Positions 37,751 through 50,035 of a DNA stretch of 64,000 bases are shown piece by piece. The notes below the pieces were generated by a model, which saw nothing but the letters and a program-made list of their open reading frames with translations, made no database searches and was not told the DNA's origin. The DNA comes from Puccinia triticina (Eukaryota > Basidiomycota > Pucciniomycetes > Pucciniales > Pucciniaceae). The stretch covers positions 6,474,001 through 6,538,000 of the forward strand of contig NC_070567.1 in the NCBI RefSeq assembly GCF_026914185.1. The letters are read 5' to 3'. Made by a program: the position numbers and the translations under genes. Numbering within the stretch: the first letter of the stretch is position 1; every line of letters starts with the position of its first letter.

Positions 37751-39141
37751 AGCTCCACTTGGCATAGAGCAAAGAGATTTGTGTGACGTTAGCCGATGAA
37801 GATTAAATTTCGAAATGGCATTCATACCTAAGAGATACCTCAGCTTATGGAGTCAAGAGGAGACACTTATTGAGTCCACCATTTCTTCTCTCTCTCTCTC
37901 TCTTTTTCTCTCTTGTGTACTCCAGTGCCCAGGTACACTGGCAGCCTGGCGTGTTAATGTTTGTAGTTAAGACCATGCCAATGTAAGAACACCTATATTA
38001 AAATATACACGAAAAAAACAGCGTCCCATTCTTACTGAGCCCCTTGCAGAGTGACTTTCGTGTCCATGCTTAAGGTCATGTTGGAGCTGTTTGATTTCAA
38101 GCATTGTGTAAAAACTGTCGTCTTTGACGTACAAATACAACCATATTGCCAAGCCCCTCTACCGTAGCTCTACACCATTACCATGGAAGTATTTATGTAT
38201 CCGCAAGAGATGTGCCTATGGCAAATCGCCTGTCGCAAATTTTTACCGTTCTTCGCACGCATTCCATCCGTACCCAGCGTTGTGCGTACTAGTACTCAGC
38301 CAATTTTTTGAGGTCACATTTTTGTAACTTCTTAAGCAACCGACTGCCACAAGATGAACTCGAGTTACCCAGAAACAGGAACCCTTCTGCCTTCATTGTA
38401 TAACCACTGCAAGCCTCTTTGCGGCGAGTGACTTGGCAAGGTCTGGCCAGGAGTACATACCAATGAGGATTACTTGGCGAAACGAGTTGAGACTAACCGA
38501 GTCGGTTCCCGAAGCATAATGTTGTTGATCAAACCAACTCCAGCTCCTCCAAGAGAATTCGGGCAGGATAAATGTGAACATGGATGAGTTTCATTGTATT
38601 TCCCCGGCCAGACATATTAAATGACCTCGATATGATTTGTTTACAAACCGGTATGGAATTTTATGGTCTCATTGAGCATCCCCATTGACACCCAATGGCC
38701 AGCAATGTTGGTGAGGGTGGGCCGGTTGAACCCTGTTGAACCCCGGAATTTGAGGAGCCTGTAAACAAAACAGCTCAGCAATCTCTGGGTTGCGTTTTAA
38801 CCCTGGAAACACATCAACAATTGCCGAGAGAAGACTTGTTTACTCCGCGCTGATGTGATGTGCAATCATCTAAACAAACCTTACGTGCAAACAAACCATG
38901 GCGTTGGGGAGGCGGGTTTTGATGGTTCCCATCCGGCCGATCACCTGGGGAGTCGGGATGTGTGCCACACTCTGTATGAAATCGATACGGAAACTGTATC
39001 TCGACAATACAAGCCTCTCTATGAGACAGAGACCTAGGGGCTCTCCAGTGAGGCTTTGTTAAGCTCGCACTTAATCGCTGTTGCCCATCAATTTCAATCG
39101 CCTCTACTTCCCCATCCTTTCGGTCGTTACAGCATATCAAG
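37751..39141. other. Intergenic region with a short TC microsatellite
   Basis: No gene is supported. A (TC)n tract lies at about 37889-37913. The last 300 bp contain inverted repeats around GCCTCTCTATGAGACAGAG similar to hairpins near 55145. Confidence 0.4.
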
Positions 39142-41238
39142 ATGATTTTTTGTCGAGTCGAAGCTTTGATTTGTGCCTTATCACTCGTGGTGTGAGTTTT
39201 TCCCCGTAATCAGCAGGCATCTCTTACAACGTTGACCAGATTTTGGCACTTGAAAATCCAACACAGGCTTTCTGGCGCCCATAGGGCCATTCGTCCCCGG
39301 GCTCTACCCTCAAGCCAAACTGCGTCTTCCGAAGCTCTTCAGCCTGCACGCACCAATACTTCCAGCATCAGCACCAGCGCAACCTGGGTACCCGACCATC
39401 CAGACTGGTAAGCGTTCTGCACACATCCCTCTCATCTTTCCCAAAACGCCACTCATCCATCTGTTTGCATCACTCGATAATCAGGGAATACCTTAATGGC
39501 ATCCCCTGGTGGAAAACGGATGCAACGCAACAAGATCATCTCCGGTAGGTCGTTTGACATACACCAAGACAGTATTGAAAGCAGTGGAAAATCTTACTTG
39601 ATATACTCTCTCCAAAAGTTTCCACGCCTACCTTTCAATGGCAGCCTATGGCGACTACGCAGCTCTCTGTCCAAGCACATTCCCCAAAGGCTTCACAGTA
39701 CTAGAAAATTTTAACACCGAGGACGGTCAAGCTGGGTTCACTGCGTTGATACCAGATATGGTATGCCAGCTTTCACATGTCTCCCTCTTTCTCAAGCGCA
39801 AACAATTCGTAATTCAATAGCGGCTCATGAATCTGCGGCCGGGTAATTTCCCTAGGACAAAGTCGTAATCGTATTCCGAGGCTATGAGTAAGCTCGTGAT
39901 CTTTGCTAATCGAGATCAAGCTCGTGCCACTGCTACACCAAGCTGACCCTGTCTCCTGTCCTCTTGTGTCCCTCTGCCAGAAATTACAGGGCCCTGTTAG
40001 TATCTTTGAAAATCATGATCCAACAGTATTCCTGAGGTAAGAAACCTCGAGCTGACGACTGGTTGATTTGACAAAAAAAAATAGGGATTGGAGTGAAGCC
40101 TCGAGTAGGTCCCCGTAACTGTTTTTTTTTTTTTTCAATTTTTGGGAGAGCGGTTTCGGCTTTGCAAGCTTCTAAATTTTGAACTCACATTCCTTTTACT
40201 GGGGGTTTGTCTGTAGTTGAGGATTTGGTCAAAGACTGTCAGGGATGCACGGTTGCTGCAGGAGTCAAAAAGCTCTACTTGTCCGCAAAAGCAGCTACTA
40301 ACAACTGGGAAGTGGCCAAGAAGGCAGTCGCCGCCCATGTAAGTTCCCATATTGCAACAGGGTACTTCGAGGAAAGATACTAACCAGAATCACAATATGG
40401 CTCCCGTGACTCGCCTGATTCTTTAATCCAAAGTGTGTAGTTCTTGATCCGAGCCAGCCCGATAAAAAGAAGTGCATAAAATTCTCTGTAACGGGTCACG
40501 CAATGGGTGGAGCTGTAGCAGCTCTGGCCGCAATGGATCTGGGGTCAACGGGTGATGTGTGAATAGCTAATCCATCACATCTCTTGAATGCCAAGGCCAC
40601 GTTGATTAAATCTTTCTCCCTCCGCATAAAGTCACTATTCGCACAACCAAGCGATGGCTCGTGTGTTTAACTATGCTTCGGTGGTCCGATATGATAACTT
40701 GTTCCAAGTTTTGGCGGGTCAGAGCATAGTTGCAAAGGATGATTACATGGTTCAAGTAAGCCTTTTCATACAGCTGCCGACTCACCTACCGTTTCACTCA
40801 CCCAGTCTGCTTGCGACCCATTTGTATAGATAATTCCACTAGGAAACTTTTGCCATGTTGGCACGAAGGTCGTAATCTTGGGCGAAATGCAACAATGGTT
40901 AATAAATTGCTACGGAAACAATGTGCGACTTCTATTTTTCCTGTATCCGATACTTCTCTGCAGGGTCCCAAGAAAAAAAATGCGGCAAGTCTGACATGTT
41001 TCTTATCTTCAAAAGGAAAACTCAACCTGCCTCGGGACTGGCAACAATTATGCAATTCATGACAACTACTTTACCCCCAAGGGCCAATGTGGTACTGCCC
41101 ACAAAGTAAGTCGATCAGCAATTCTTGAAAGATTTAGTCAAAACCCTTCTTGCTTTCATATCTCTGCTTTTTTGCTGACATCCCACACTTCAATTTCATT
41201 CTTCGTGATGTGAACAAACTGATAATCAGGCGTGGTAA
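39142..41238 (+). CDS. Secreted class-3 lipase-like protein lacking the catalytic serine
   Basis: Alpha/beta-hydrolase of the fungal lipase class 3 fold. Thirteen exons: 39142-39191, 39267-39407, 39485-39544, 39619-39760, 39856-39887, 39981-39995, 40085-40104, 40217-40338, 40434-40558, 40632-40755, 40830-40922, 41016-41105, 41230-41238; 340 residues. Residues 1 to about 21 are a signal peptide, followed by a Ser/Thr-rich stretch. Family marks: FHAYLSMAAYGDY, VVIVFRGYE (oxyanion strand), and the nucleophile elbow, which reads VTGHAMGGAVAALAA, with Ala217 replacing Ser of GHSLGG. Candidate Asp257 (VVRYDNLF) and His323 (AIHDNYF) remain. The reading frame is otherwise clean, so this is likely a catalytically dead secreted protein, not a pseudogene. 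Exons 6 and 7 (15 and 20 nt) are the least certain part. Confidence 0.85.
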
Positions 41239-41362
41239 CTTCATCTACATGACCCAAGCCAAAACCCGAGTCCAAAATCCTATTGATTGTCTACTTTTTC
41301 ATCAAAGGGGGAAACATCTCTTCTAGCATCTATCTTTCCTTTACAGCAGGTTTTGTTCACAA

Positions 41363-41367
41363 AACAC

Positions 41368-41422
<55 letters not shown>
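41363..41422. repeat. (CA)n microsatellite
   Basis: About 60 bp of alternating C and A with one G interruption near the start. Open frames across it are artefacts of the repeat. Confidence 0.95.
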
Positions 41423-41424
<2 letters not shown>

Positions 41425-41709
41425 ACTTGCATTGCTTGATCATTTTGCAAATTCTTCCGATCAATTGACACTTAAGTCTCACTTTAATCTCGGAAACCTG
41501 GATATAAGCTGTTGTAAACACACTTTGTCGTATGTTGTCCATTCAGCCTACATAGAAATATGACAACAGAGTGAATATTCAATATCCAGCTTGAAAAAGC
41601 TGATTCTAAGCAAAATCATCCCACTTTAGCTCACCATCATGTGAGACCTGAACATATTTTTTGGAAAAGGTGACTGAGAATAAAAGAAAAAACACCCCTA
41701 AATATGTAA

Positions 41710-42420
41710 GGCCCCGTTTGGCAATGACATAAATATGGTGATATAATCACTGATTGATTTTTTAGACGAGTGAGATAAGTGATCCGACTTATGAGGAGCA
41801 CACGAGCGAGACACACAACAACCAACCTGAGACACGAGATGCGTGGATCAGTTGAGGAGAAATACCGAGTTGAATGAATGATATTTCAAGCACACCTTTT
41901 AGACAAGTGGGATAAGTGATCCGACTTATGAGGAGCACACGAGCGAGACACACAACAACCAACCTAAGAGGAAACAATGGTGAGAACATGGTGATGATAG
42001 GAGATAGTGAAAGAACAATGCCTGAGACACAAGATGCGTGGATCAGTTGAGGAGAAATACCAAGTTGAATGAATGAAGAACGGGCTCTTGACTACATACA
42101 ACTGGGTCTTTGACTACTGCGGCGAAGCTACTTGAAACTATAACAAGGTGACTAACAGGAAAACCGCGGATAGTTCAATATGATTCAATAAAAAATACAA
42201 AATTTAACATGAAGCATCCAAATTCTTTTTCTGGGCAACATACAGTGCTGGTCTCTTCAACTGTGAAATCAGATTCAACTGATTCAGCCATCTTCAGCAC
42301 CATAATACCATCATATTACTTTTGACCAATTATACGAAGTGATATAATGGTATTATGGTGCTGAAGATGGCTAGAAAGTTGATTCTAAGTTCACATGAGT
42401 TGAAGAGACCAGCACTGTAG
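41710..42420. mobile_element. Tourist-like MITE, copy 2, interrupted and lacking its right terminus
   Basis: Left end GGCCCCGTTTGGCAATGACA preceded by taa, matching copy 1 at 28205. The match is interrupted between about 41763 and 42180, then continues (CAGTGCTGGTCTCTTCAACT, central palindrome near 42310, and the mirrored GACCAGCACTGTAG) to 42420, where a hAT terminus begins. The last arm is missing. Confidence 0.78.
41763..42180. mobile_element. Insertion with internally duplicated segments inside the Tourist MITE
   Basis: About 415 bp. A 66-bp segment (tagacgagtgagataagtga and onward) is present at 41763 and 41900, and another (gagacacgagatgcgtggat) at 41829 and 42024. The minus strand starts near ttgaactatccgcgg and may be a rearranged retroelement LTR, but no coding sequence confirms this. 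Confidence 0.5.
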
Positions 42421-42449
42421 TAGGGATTGTTGATCTAGACCCTGGTACC

Positions 42450-42909
42450 AACGGTGGGCCGCTATGCTACACTACGCTATTTCAGCACTACGCGTTAGCG
42501 TAGTGGCAAAAAGCGCCCACCAATTTTGAATAGCGTTAGCGCGCTGTTAGCGCCGCTACGCTGCACTAACAGCGTGCCAATTCTTTGTTAGAATTAGCGC
42601 GCCGCTACAGTGGCTAAGCTACGCTACGCTGCGCTACAGCGCTTTTAGCGGAAAAAAGGCCTTTTTTTCCGCTCAAAGCGCTGTAGCGCAGCCTAGCCCG
42701 TGTTCTGTGAAGCCCTCTGTGTGTAGTGTTAGCTCAATTTCTCGCATCTGCGCTAATGCTACGCTAACAGCTAAATTAGCTGTGCACCCTGTGCGCGCAG
42801 TGTTCGCCCGGAGACTGTGCAATTCCGCTAATGCTACGCTAAAAGTTGGCAGAATTCCGCTACGCTACACCATGCTAACGCTACGGTTAGCGTAGCTGGC
42901 CCACCATTG
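42450..42909. mobile_element. CGCTA-rich palindromic MITE with 8-bp duplication
   Basis: 460 bp with ends AACGGTGGGCCGCTA and TAGCTGGCCCACCATTG, flanked by ctggtacc at 42442-42449 and 42910-42917. The interior is packed with CGCTA/TAGCG words able to form many hairpins. The 8-bp duplication suggests hAT-type mobilisation. It sits in the GGTACC-rich end of another hAT element. Confidence 0.8.
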
Positions 42910-43417
42910 CTGGTACCTGGGTACCCCCTTGTTTTTTGGCCCAAATTGGGCACCTAGTACCGCACCCGGTACCACCTGGCGGGTGCAAGCGGTACTTGGT
43001 ACCCGCCACGGGGGTATTTGTGGGCGTTACCTGGGTACACCGCTTTTGGCCACAGTGGGTCAATACGATTCAATACAACATTGGGTGCAATTTCGTATTG
43101 AATCAATCCCTGTTACCCAGCTACGCCGTTACCGATAGCAGTAAAGGCCTTTTCTGTGGCCAGTGGGTACCGTAGCGAGAGAAAGTTTTTTTTGGAAGGA
43201 GATTTGAGTACCAAAACGCCTTGTATCGGGCGGTAATGGCGCGTAATGGGTGGTAACGCCCTGTAACACGTTTCACCCCTGTTGACGGGCGGTAGCGCGC
43301 TATAACATGTTTCACCCCTGTGTCCACGCTTTAGTCCCCCAGTTTTTTTTGTGCCACAGCAGCCATCGCCTCTTTTATTGTTGCCCCTCCACCTTTTAAA
43401 TTTCCAAACAATCAAAA

Positions 43418-43786
43418 ATGCCACCAAACACTCAAACTACTGCCAACAGTACCAAAGATGCGAACGCCAGCGGATATGAGACCGACCAGTCTCAACTCCG
43501 CCGTTCAAATCGAGCTTTGTCTGCGGTTGTTGAACCAGGCATGGTGCCAACTGGCTTGGACTCCCGGGACAGATTAACCAAACCAGCTGGAGAGGTGACG
43601 GCCCCTTCTTTGGAATCTGGCCGTGCAACGGGCCCCAAAGGCAAGCGGCAGCCCAGGAAAAAAAGGGTGATCAAAGAGGATTCGTCTGCAACAGACACCC
43701 GCACTGTTGCTATTGTCAAAAAGAAGAAAAACCCGAAGAAGGTAACCAAAAAGGTCTTGGAAAGTCAGGAGGTGCGTGTAGACTAG
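43418..43786 (+). pseudogene. N-terminal exon of a truncated hAT-type transposase
   Basis: Starts MPPNTQTTANSTKDANASG and is rich in Lys/Arg with nuclear-localisation-like stretches (PKGKRQPRKKRV, KKKKNPKKVTKK). A GTGCGT donor follows LESQE at about 43772, but no downstream exon remains because the next element starts at about 43846. Assignment to hAT rests on the flanking termini and on analogy with the N-terminal exons of the other two copies; the protein itself is not diagnostic. Confidence 0.45.
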
Positions 43787-43845
43787 AAGAAGAATGTTAT
43801 CACATAAGATATTTTATTGAGGTTACAAACCTGTGTGGTATTTAT

Positions 43846-46800
43846 TAAGGATCACCAAGTGAACCCGGGTACCCATGGCGGGTGCGGGTACCACCACTGT
43901 TTTTCAGCAATTCTGGACACCCGCAATCCCACCCGGCACCCGCCAGCGGGTACCGCGGGTGTTTTTCGCGGGTACCACGGGTACTTTTTTGTTTTTTTGC
44001 CCTCAAAACCCTTGGTGACAAGTTTAAAAAATCTTTACTTTCATTTTACGCTATGTGTAGTTAGTCATATACTATGTATGGAACCAGAAACATGATGAAA
44101 TGAAAAAATAAAACAATAACTAAAAGTGTTACACTGTGAGCTTGAGTGTTACCCTTTTCTATTTCTCTTTTGCTCTTCCTTGAGGCCATCCTTCCATTTC
44201 TAAGAGCCCCTGGCTCAATCAGGTTATTCTTTGAATAAAACACCACCAACATACCCCTAGTAACGGAAACCGAGTTGGGACGGTGTTGGGATTGGTTTAC
44301 ATAATTATGGCGGCCAAAGGAAAATGCGCGTTCCACATCAACTGACGTTGCTAGATAATATGAAAGTTAGATGAGAAACATCAGCTTTCTGATATAACAT
44401 TAAGGAATCATCAAATGAAAAATTTACCTGGGCAGCTCAAGACATCAAGCGCCATTTGCAAAAGCCCACCGTGTGTATTGCCAGCAGTCTTTTGCTGGAT
44501 CCACCATTTGAGTGCATCAATTGGAGCACCGTCATCTAAAATTAGCCCCGAAGCTAGCCACGTTTTGAGCAGATCAGTTATGGAATTGCATCGGGCCGCA
44601 AGAGCAGCACCCAATTGTGCTATGTTTCCAGTCCTTGACTGGTTCAATCAAATGTTAGCAAATATCATGAAAGTTTGATTGATTGAAACCGAGTAACTCT
44701 TACCTTGGTTGTTTTCTGTGGGTCATTGGGGGCTGGAACAGTTGGCACAGGCTTGTAACGTGCATTGAAAAGCTCTCGGGTGAGTCTCAGAGCCTTGGAA
44801 GTCCATTCCTCCTCCCATCCTGCGATCTTGAAGTATTCATCTTTGAATGATGGATGCAGTACTAAAATAAAGGAATTTAGTTAGCATCATCCATGGAAAT
44901 ATTAACAAGGTATTCAGAAGCTTACCCATGGCGATTCGAAACAATGGTGAACAGTCAGTCAGCGTATAGTATTTGTTGGTCAGCTTAAGGCCAACTCAAC
45001 AAGCATTTTGCAGGGCTGGCGGGTAATTGTTGTCAGATCCTTTGATGGCATTCAACAGCATGTCGGTAATCTTGTCAATGAATACTATGACATGAGTTAA
45101 CCAAGCCAATCCGCATGTCAATACTTGAAGCGTTTGCTCATAGAAGGGCTGGAGAATTGATACCAAGTGGTTGGCTAATTCAATGTCAACGGAATTGATG
45201 TGATATTTGCGATCCAAACCAAGCTTCTTGTCCTTCTGCCATACCAGACTGTTGGTAATCAAGATGTTAGTTTCCCATTGGTGACAAGAAATAAAAAATC
45301 AATAATCACATTGCCTTCTTGCATCTAATGATGCCAACCACCTGATCAAAGGTTGAGTTCCACCTTGTGCAAACATCTTGAACAACGCTATGAGGCCTTT
45401 CTGAATCCATCTCTACGCAGAGCTCGGCGAATTGGGCCTTTGAATTTGGTGATTTGCAAAGTTTGCAAGCCACTGCGCGGAACTGAAAACAGGAGATAAA
45501 TACGATGAATCAGAAAGAAATCCAATCCAATTGAGGAAAAATTGACCCACCTTAGCCAGAGTTTGTCGGCACATTGCGGTTGTGTAAAGATCAGTGTCTT
45601 CATCCTCATCACTAAGATCCTCAATGTCTTCAACAGTGAGCTCGGGCTCCAAATATTTTGGCTGAAAATCTGCATCAGCTGTCTTGGGGTCATTGTCCTC
45701 TTCCAGAGAAGTAACCTTGTTCTTGTATCTAGATTTTTTATCAAGGGCTTAAATGGTGGATGAAGAAAGGTGAAATCGAGAGAAAGAACTCACCTGCGAA
45801 TCTGTTCCTCTGCATCTTCTTCATCTGATTCATTGAATGAATCAGATGAATATAAATAACCTTCTTGTTGATTTGCTACTGACTGCTTATTTGCCGTACC
45901 AAACGGTCGCAAGATAGACTGAACAATAAGGTTGAGTATGTGAGCATAGCACCAAATCCACTGTTCATCACCTTTAAATCTTGCCCATTTGAATTTTTTC
46001 ATTGCTGAAACCATCGCCGAGTTGTTTGAGGCATTGTCTGTGACTATGCCACATATCTGGAAGAAATCAAAAGAAATCAGCAATAACATAATGTGTGTTT
46101 CATTTGAGAGTGACTCACTTTCTCTTGAATTCCAAATTTTTCCACGACAGCACGTACAGTGTCAGCTAGACACTGGCCAGTATGACTCTGAGCCAACTAT
46201 ACAAAATCAAGAGGCATTGCCTCAAGACTAAATTCGCCGCCTCCAAGCTTGACCAGACAATAAATAACGACCCCAAGGATGTCAAATCCATTGGGTGATT
46301 GCCATGCATTGGCCCCAAGGTACATCGCACCCGTGTGTTTCTAAAGAAGGGCATTATGACAGGGAATTGTAAAATTAATACACGTTCAAAGTAGAAGGAA
46401 AGAAAACAATCAGTCACTTACATTTAATTCTCTCCGGTGACTGTCTTGAACGGCGGTGTAGAGCATATGGACCAATTGGGAGAGAATTTTATCGGAAGGC
46501 ATGTACTTGACGATAGTAGGATGGAGGAGTGCCTTGAGGGACTTGTCTGCTAATGCCAAAAACGGCCGGGCAGCCTCAGCGCACCAGATCGCACAGAGTT
46601 GCGGTAACTGATACAAAACAAAACAAATTAACAATCATTTTAATCAGGTTTGTTTTTTGCGATATTGAGCTTACCTCTTGAGGATTGATATCGCCAGTCC
46701 CACTGATTCCAAAAGCCACCAGATTGCGGCTCAAGTCTGCCTTGCGCTTTTTCATGAGACATGTGGATGCATGTCTCAGTAGGTTGCTGCAAGATGAGTT

Positions 46801-47629
46801 GTTTGTTGGTTGATTTATTTTAGATGAACATCTGCAAATAAAAACCAACTTGAAATGTGTAAAAAAACAGCGGCAATGAGCAACTTCAATGAAAACTTAC
46901 AGCTTGCATGGGTAAGCAATCATCCAACGACCTCGTTTATCCAATTGGTTGGAGAGTTCGGGTTTGTGGTAGGTAGCGTAGGCCGTACTGACAGCGTTTG
47001 CGGCGGTCTTCTGCGCTCGGCCTACATATTTTTTTTAATTAATGTCTTGATATCCTCTCAAAGGCAAAGAAAAGGAGAGGAAGGGACTTACGGAGTTCCT
47101 CCTGGTCAGTTAATTCGCGAGAGCCAGATGTGTTAAGTTGGCTTGCGGTGGGTGTTTCTGCCTGGCTGCCAGGGGCATCATTGATTGTGATGGTGACATC
47201 AGGATCATCTGAAGGAGGTGCCCGGGAGTTTGTCTTTGAGGTTGAGGTGGACAAGGTCAAGGATTGGGGGGATTTCTCTTGAGCTCGCTTTTGACTTTTA
47301 GGTGTGGGAGCCATTCCAGGGGATGGTGGGGGGAGTGCGAGTGACGGGTGCGGTGATGGGAAATGAGTGACGGGTGCGGTGATGGGAAATGAGTGACGGG
47401 TGCGGTGATGGATGTATGTATGCCCCCTGGATATCAATTCTGCGGCACATATATATCCACCTAGGTGGCGGGTGTTTTCCAGGGGTACCCAGGTACCACC
47501 GCTGTTTTTCAGCAATTCTGGACACCCGCAATCCTACCCGGCGCCCAACGGCAGGTATCCGCGCCATTTGGCGGGTACCCGCCTGCAGGTGGCGGGTACC
47601 GCCAAACGGGTATCACTTGGCGATCACTA
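43846..47629 (-). mobile_element. hAT transposon copy 2
   Basis: Left end AAGGATCACCAAGTGAACCC and right end with the inverted form GGGTATCACTTGGCGATCAC, each followed inward by GGTACC-rich DNA (43866-43990 and 47470-47600). The minus strand carries a hAT transposase. No exact 8-bp duplication is visible, so the copy is older than copy 1. A tandem triplication of gacgggtgcggtgatgggaa occurs near 47343-47405. Confidence 0.8.
44061..47324 (-). pseudogene. hAT-family transposase, multi-exon, with in-frame stop
   Basis: Starts MAPTPKSQKRAQEKSP at 47324. Ordered blocks on the minus strand: BED-type zinc-finger end NLLRHASTCLMKKRKADL (about 46760), LCAIWCAEAARPFLALADKS, AWQSPNGFDILGV, GIVTDNASNNSAM, WIWCYAHILNLIVQ, the dimerisation region LKWWIQQKTAGNTHGGLL and VERAFSFGRHNY, ending near 44061. 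GT-AG introns separate the blocks. An in-frame TGA at 44996-44998 follows ALQNAC, at the position equivalent to the TGA in copy 1. Otherwise the blocks are open. The enzyme would excise and insert hAT DNA in the nucleus, but this copy probably encodes a truncated product. Confidence 0.85.
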
Positions 47630-47639
47630 TACAGTATTA

Positions 47640-50035
47640 GCCCCACTCTATATTGTGGTTTTACACCCTTACATAAAAATTACAACCTTGTTACAACACT
47701 TACACATCAGCTACATCACTATAACCCTTAAGCCACCTGCTCCAAGTAGGCTATATTTTGATACACCTTCACTATCACTACATAAACCTTCCAATCATAC
47801 ATTGGGAGGCTTGTTTTAGTGTCTAGTGACTCAGGAAAGGCAGAGGTTTCCTCATACATCCCTTTCCGCACTCAGCGAAAGGTTCTCAGGAACACTTTTG
47901 AGCTTTACACTGGTAGACTGTTTGCTCCAAGAGGAACTCCCTCCTTGCCCTGCAACAATATGTATAACTCCATAGATTGGCCCAAGAGATTTAAGGAGGG
48001 CGGAATACCAATCCAAGGGGTTGGTTGGTTCAAAATTTAATTCCATCCTCCTTCCTGTTGGATCAATTTAACTGTATATTTCCATTAAGGGGAGGGAAGG
48101 AGGAGGGACCCAAGGTTTCTTTCTCCTTTCTGCCCAAAAATTTGATTTCTTGTTCCTCTTGGAACAACCAAGTTCTCTTTTCTCCTGGAACGATTGAGCT
48201 CTCTTTTCTCTTGGAACAATCAAGTTCTATTGTTTGGAGAGAGAGGAGACAATTCCTCTTGGACCAATACTACAGAGTGATCCAAGTGGGAAGAAGGAGA
48301 AGACCTGTCCAAGGGAAAGGAGGAGAGATGAAGGACAAACCAGAAAGACTCTTTTTTCCAAACTCTCTTTGTTTTCCTTGAACCAAATTCCAATCCAGCT
48401 GTAATGGTTGGCCGGTTGGTCTGATATGATAGATCATCCTGAGCGGAGGGAGGAATTCCTGGAGACAACAAGAGATTGATTGCTGGCTTGCTCTGGTCTT
48501 GGAGTAATGAGATGGAGGAATGAGGTGATGGAGGGTGATGGGGGGGGGGGGGGGGGGGGAGAAACAGCTGTGAAAAACAGGGTCAGACCTGTTCTTTAAA
48601 ATTGCCTTTTTTTGAGGAAAACTGTTTTATGGATGACCCAAGAAACAGGTGCTGTGGCACATGGTTTTTATCAAAAACTGTTTTTTGCACAAAAAATCAA
48701 TTTCGGCAGGAAAAACTGTTTTTCAACTTGCTATGGTACAGGCCCTTAAGATGCTACAGAGTGTACCTAAAAACAATCAGCCCCGTGTCACACAAGAGAC
48801 AGGCGCTGACAGAGTGGAGACAACACAGCAAGAGAAGGGCTGTGGAGAATCAAGAAACGGGGCAGTGAGGATGACAAGTCTCATCGGATGCGGCTCAGGA
48901 GGTGGCGCAAAAAATGAAGGATGAGAAGCAATGATTTGATTCACATGTAACTAGCACGGTAAAAGTAGACTATGTACATGTGGTCAAACTGTAGTTGAGA
49001 GAAAATAGGGTTGTGAATAAAAAACAGTGCCATGATGAATAAGAACACACACAAGAAGACAAGTTACAATTGGAGAGTTGATAAGCTGATAGTTTCAGGG
49101 TTCATGACTGTGAGCCTGAGTCTCTTGTGTGACTACAGGACACAAGAAAAATGGGGGGAGTCTGGTTGGATTTCTTGGGATAAAGAAATACAAACAGAGA
49201 GAGAAGAAGAAAGAGAGAAGATCAGGCCTAGACTTTAAGTCTTTTAATATTTTATCTGGGCTATTCTAAACCTGGAAAAGCTGTATGCCAGCTGTGCAAG
49301 CCCAAGAGATTGCAATAGCCTCCACTCACAACAAGGAAACATTGGTGGGATTCAGAAATAGGTCTTAATCAGAAACAACCTTTGATATTTTTATGATTTA
49401 AAGAGATAAATAAAATGAAGAAACATTCAAGAGCAACAGAGTCTCACTCTGGATAATCAAGGTCAGTGAAAGAGTTTACTTACTGTCAATATCCTAGGCG
49501 CCTGTGACGGTAGTTTTACTGGGAGTGTGGTAATTTCTTTGGTGGTGATCCTGGGGTTATCTGGGGTGTGGTTCTGGTGTGCTGAGGTCTGTAGATCCTC
49601 CTCAGGCAAGGGGGATCCTGACTCCAAAAATTTTCACAGTTTTCTTATGTAATTACATATGCACATGTGGTTTGGCGCGCATGCGCGTCACAACTCAAGA
49701 ACTCAGGGAAGGAATACAGTTACAAAGAAATGATAAGTTGTAACTAGGGTTAAATTTGCATGAGGAAGCAGAATATGAAGTCGAAACAAGGATATCTCTT
49801 AAGATGGAAAAGATATGAGGTAGTTTATATATAAAAAGGTAGAAAAGGCAGACTTTAGGTCAGCTACACTGACTCTAAGGCTGACAATGACTACAAGATG
49901 TTGGTCAGACATACATACCTGAGATGCAAACAGGCTATAATGTCAAGTTTTATCAAGAGGGAGAAAATAATGGGTAAAATGGAACTGGGAATTTGGGATG
50001 AGTAAGAGGACAGAGATGAAATTTCAACACCTGGC
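47640..50035. other. Gene-free repeat DNA with a poly-G tract
   Basis: No gene is supported. A run of 20 G lies at 48540-48559. A degraded palindrome at about 48591-48755 ends gctatggtacaggccctta and resembles the GGGCCTGTACCAT MITE family. Confidence 0.4.

Larger units (their letters stand above)
42421..43845 (+). mobile_element. 5' fragment of a third hAT element
   Basis: Starts TAGGGATTGTTG, like the terminus of hAT copy 1, and carries the same GGTACC-rich subterminal DNA (42910-43060). It contains a nested MITE and an N-terminal exon (43418-43786), then stops where hAT copy 2 begins. Its 3' part is absent. Confidence 0.6.

Noticed and set aside
40923..41015. Extra exon GPKKKNAA in the lipase-like gene
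   Set aside because: It would need a 31-nt intron with a GC donor; skipping it gives a normal 93-nt intron and the conserved tail.
41280..41542. ORFs across the CA microsatellite
   Set aside because: Alternating Cys-Val or Thr-His translation is simply the dinucleotide repeat.
47039..47567. Separate gene at the right end of hAT copy 2
   Set aside because: The frame beginning at 47324 is the N-terminal exon of the hAT transposase; upstream codons come from the GGTACC-rich terminus.
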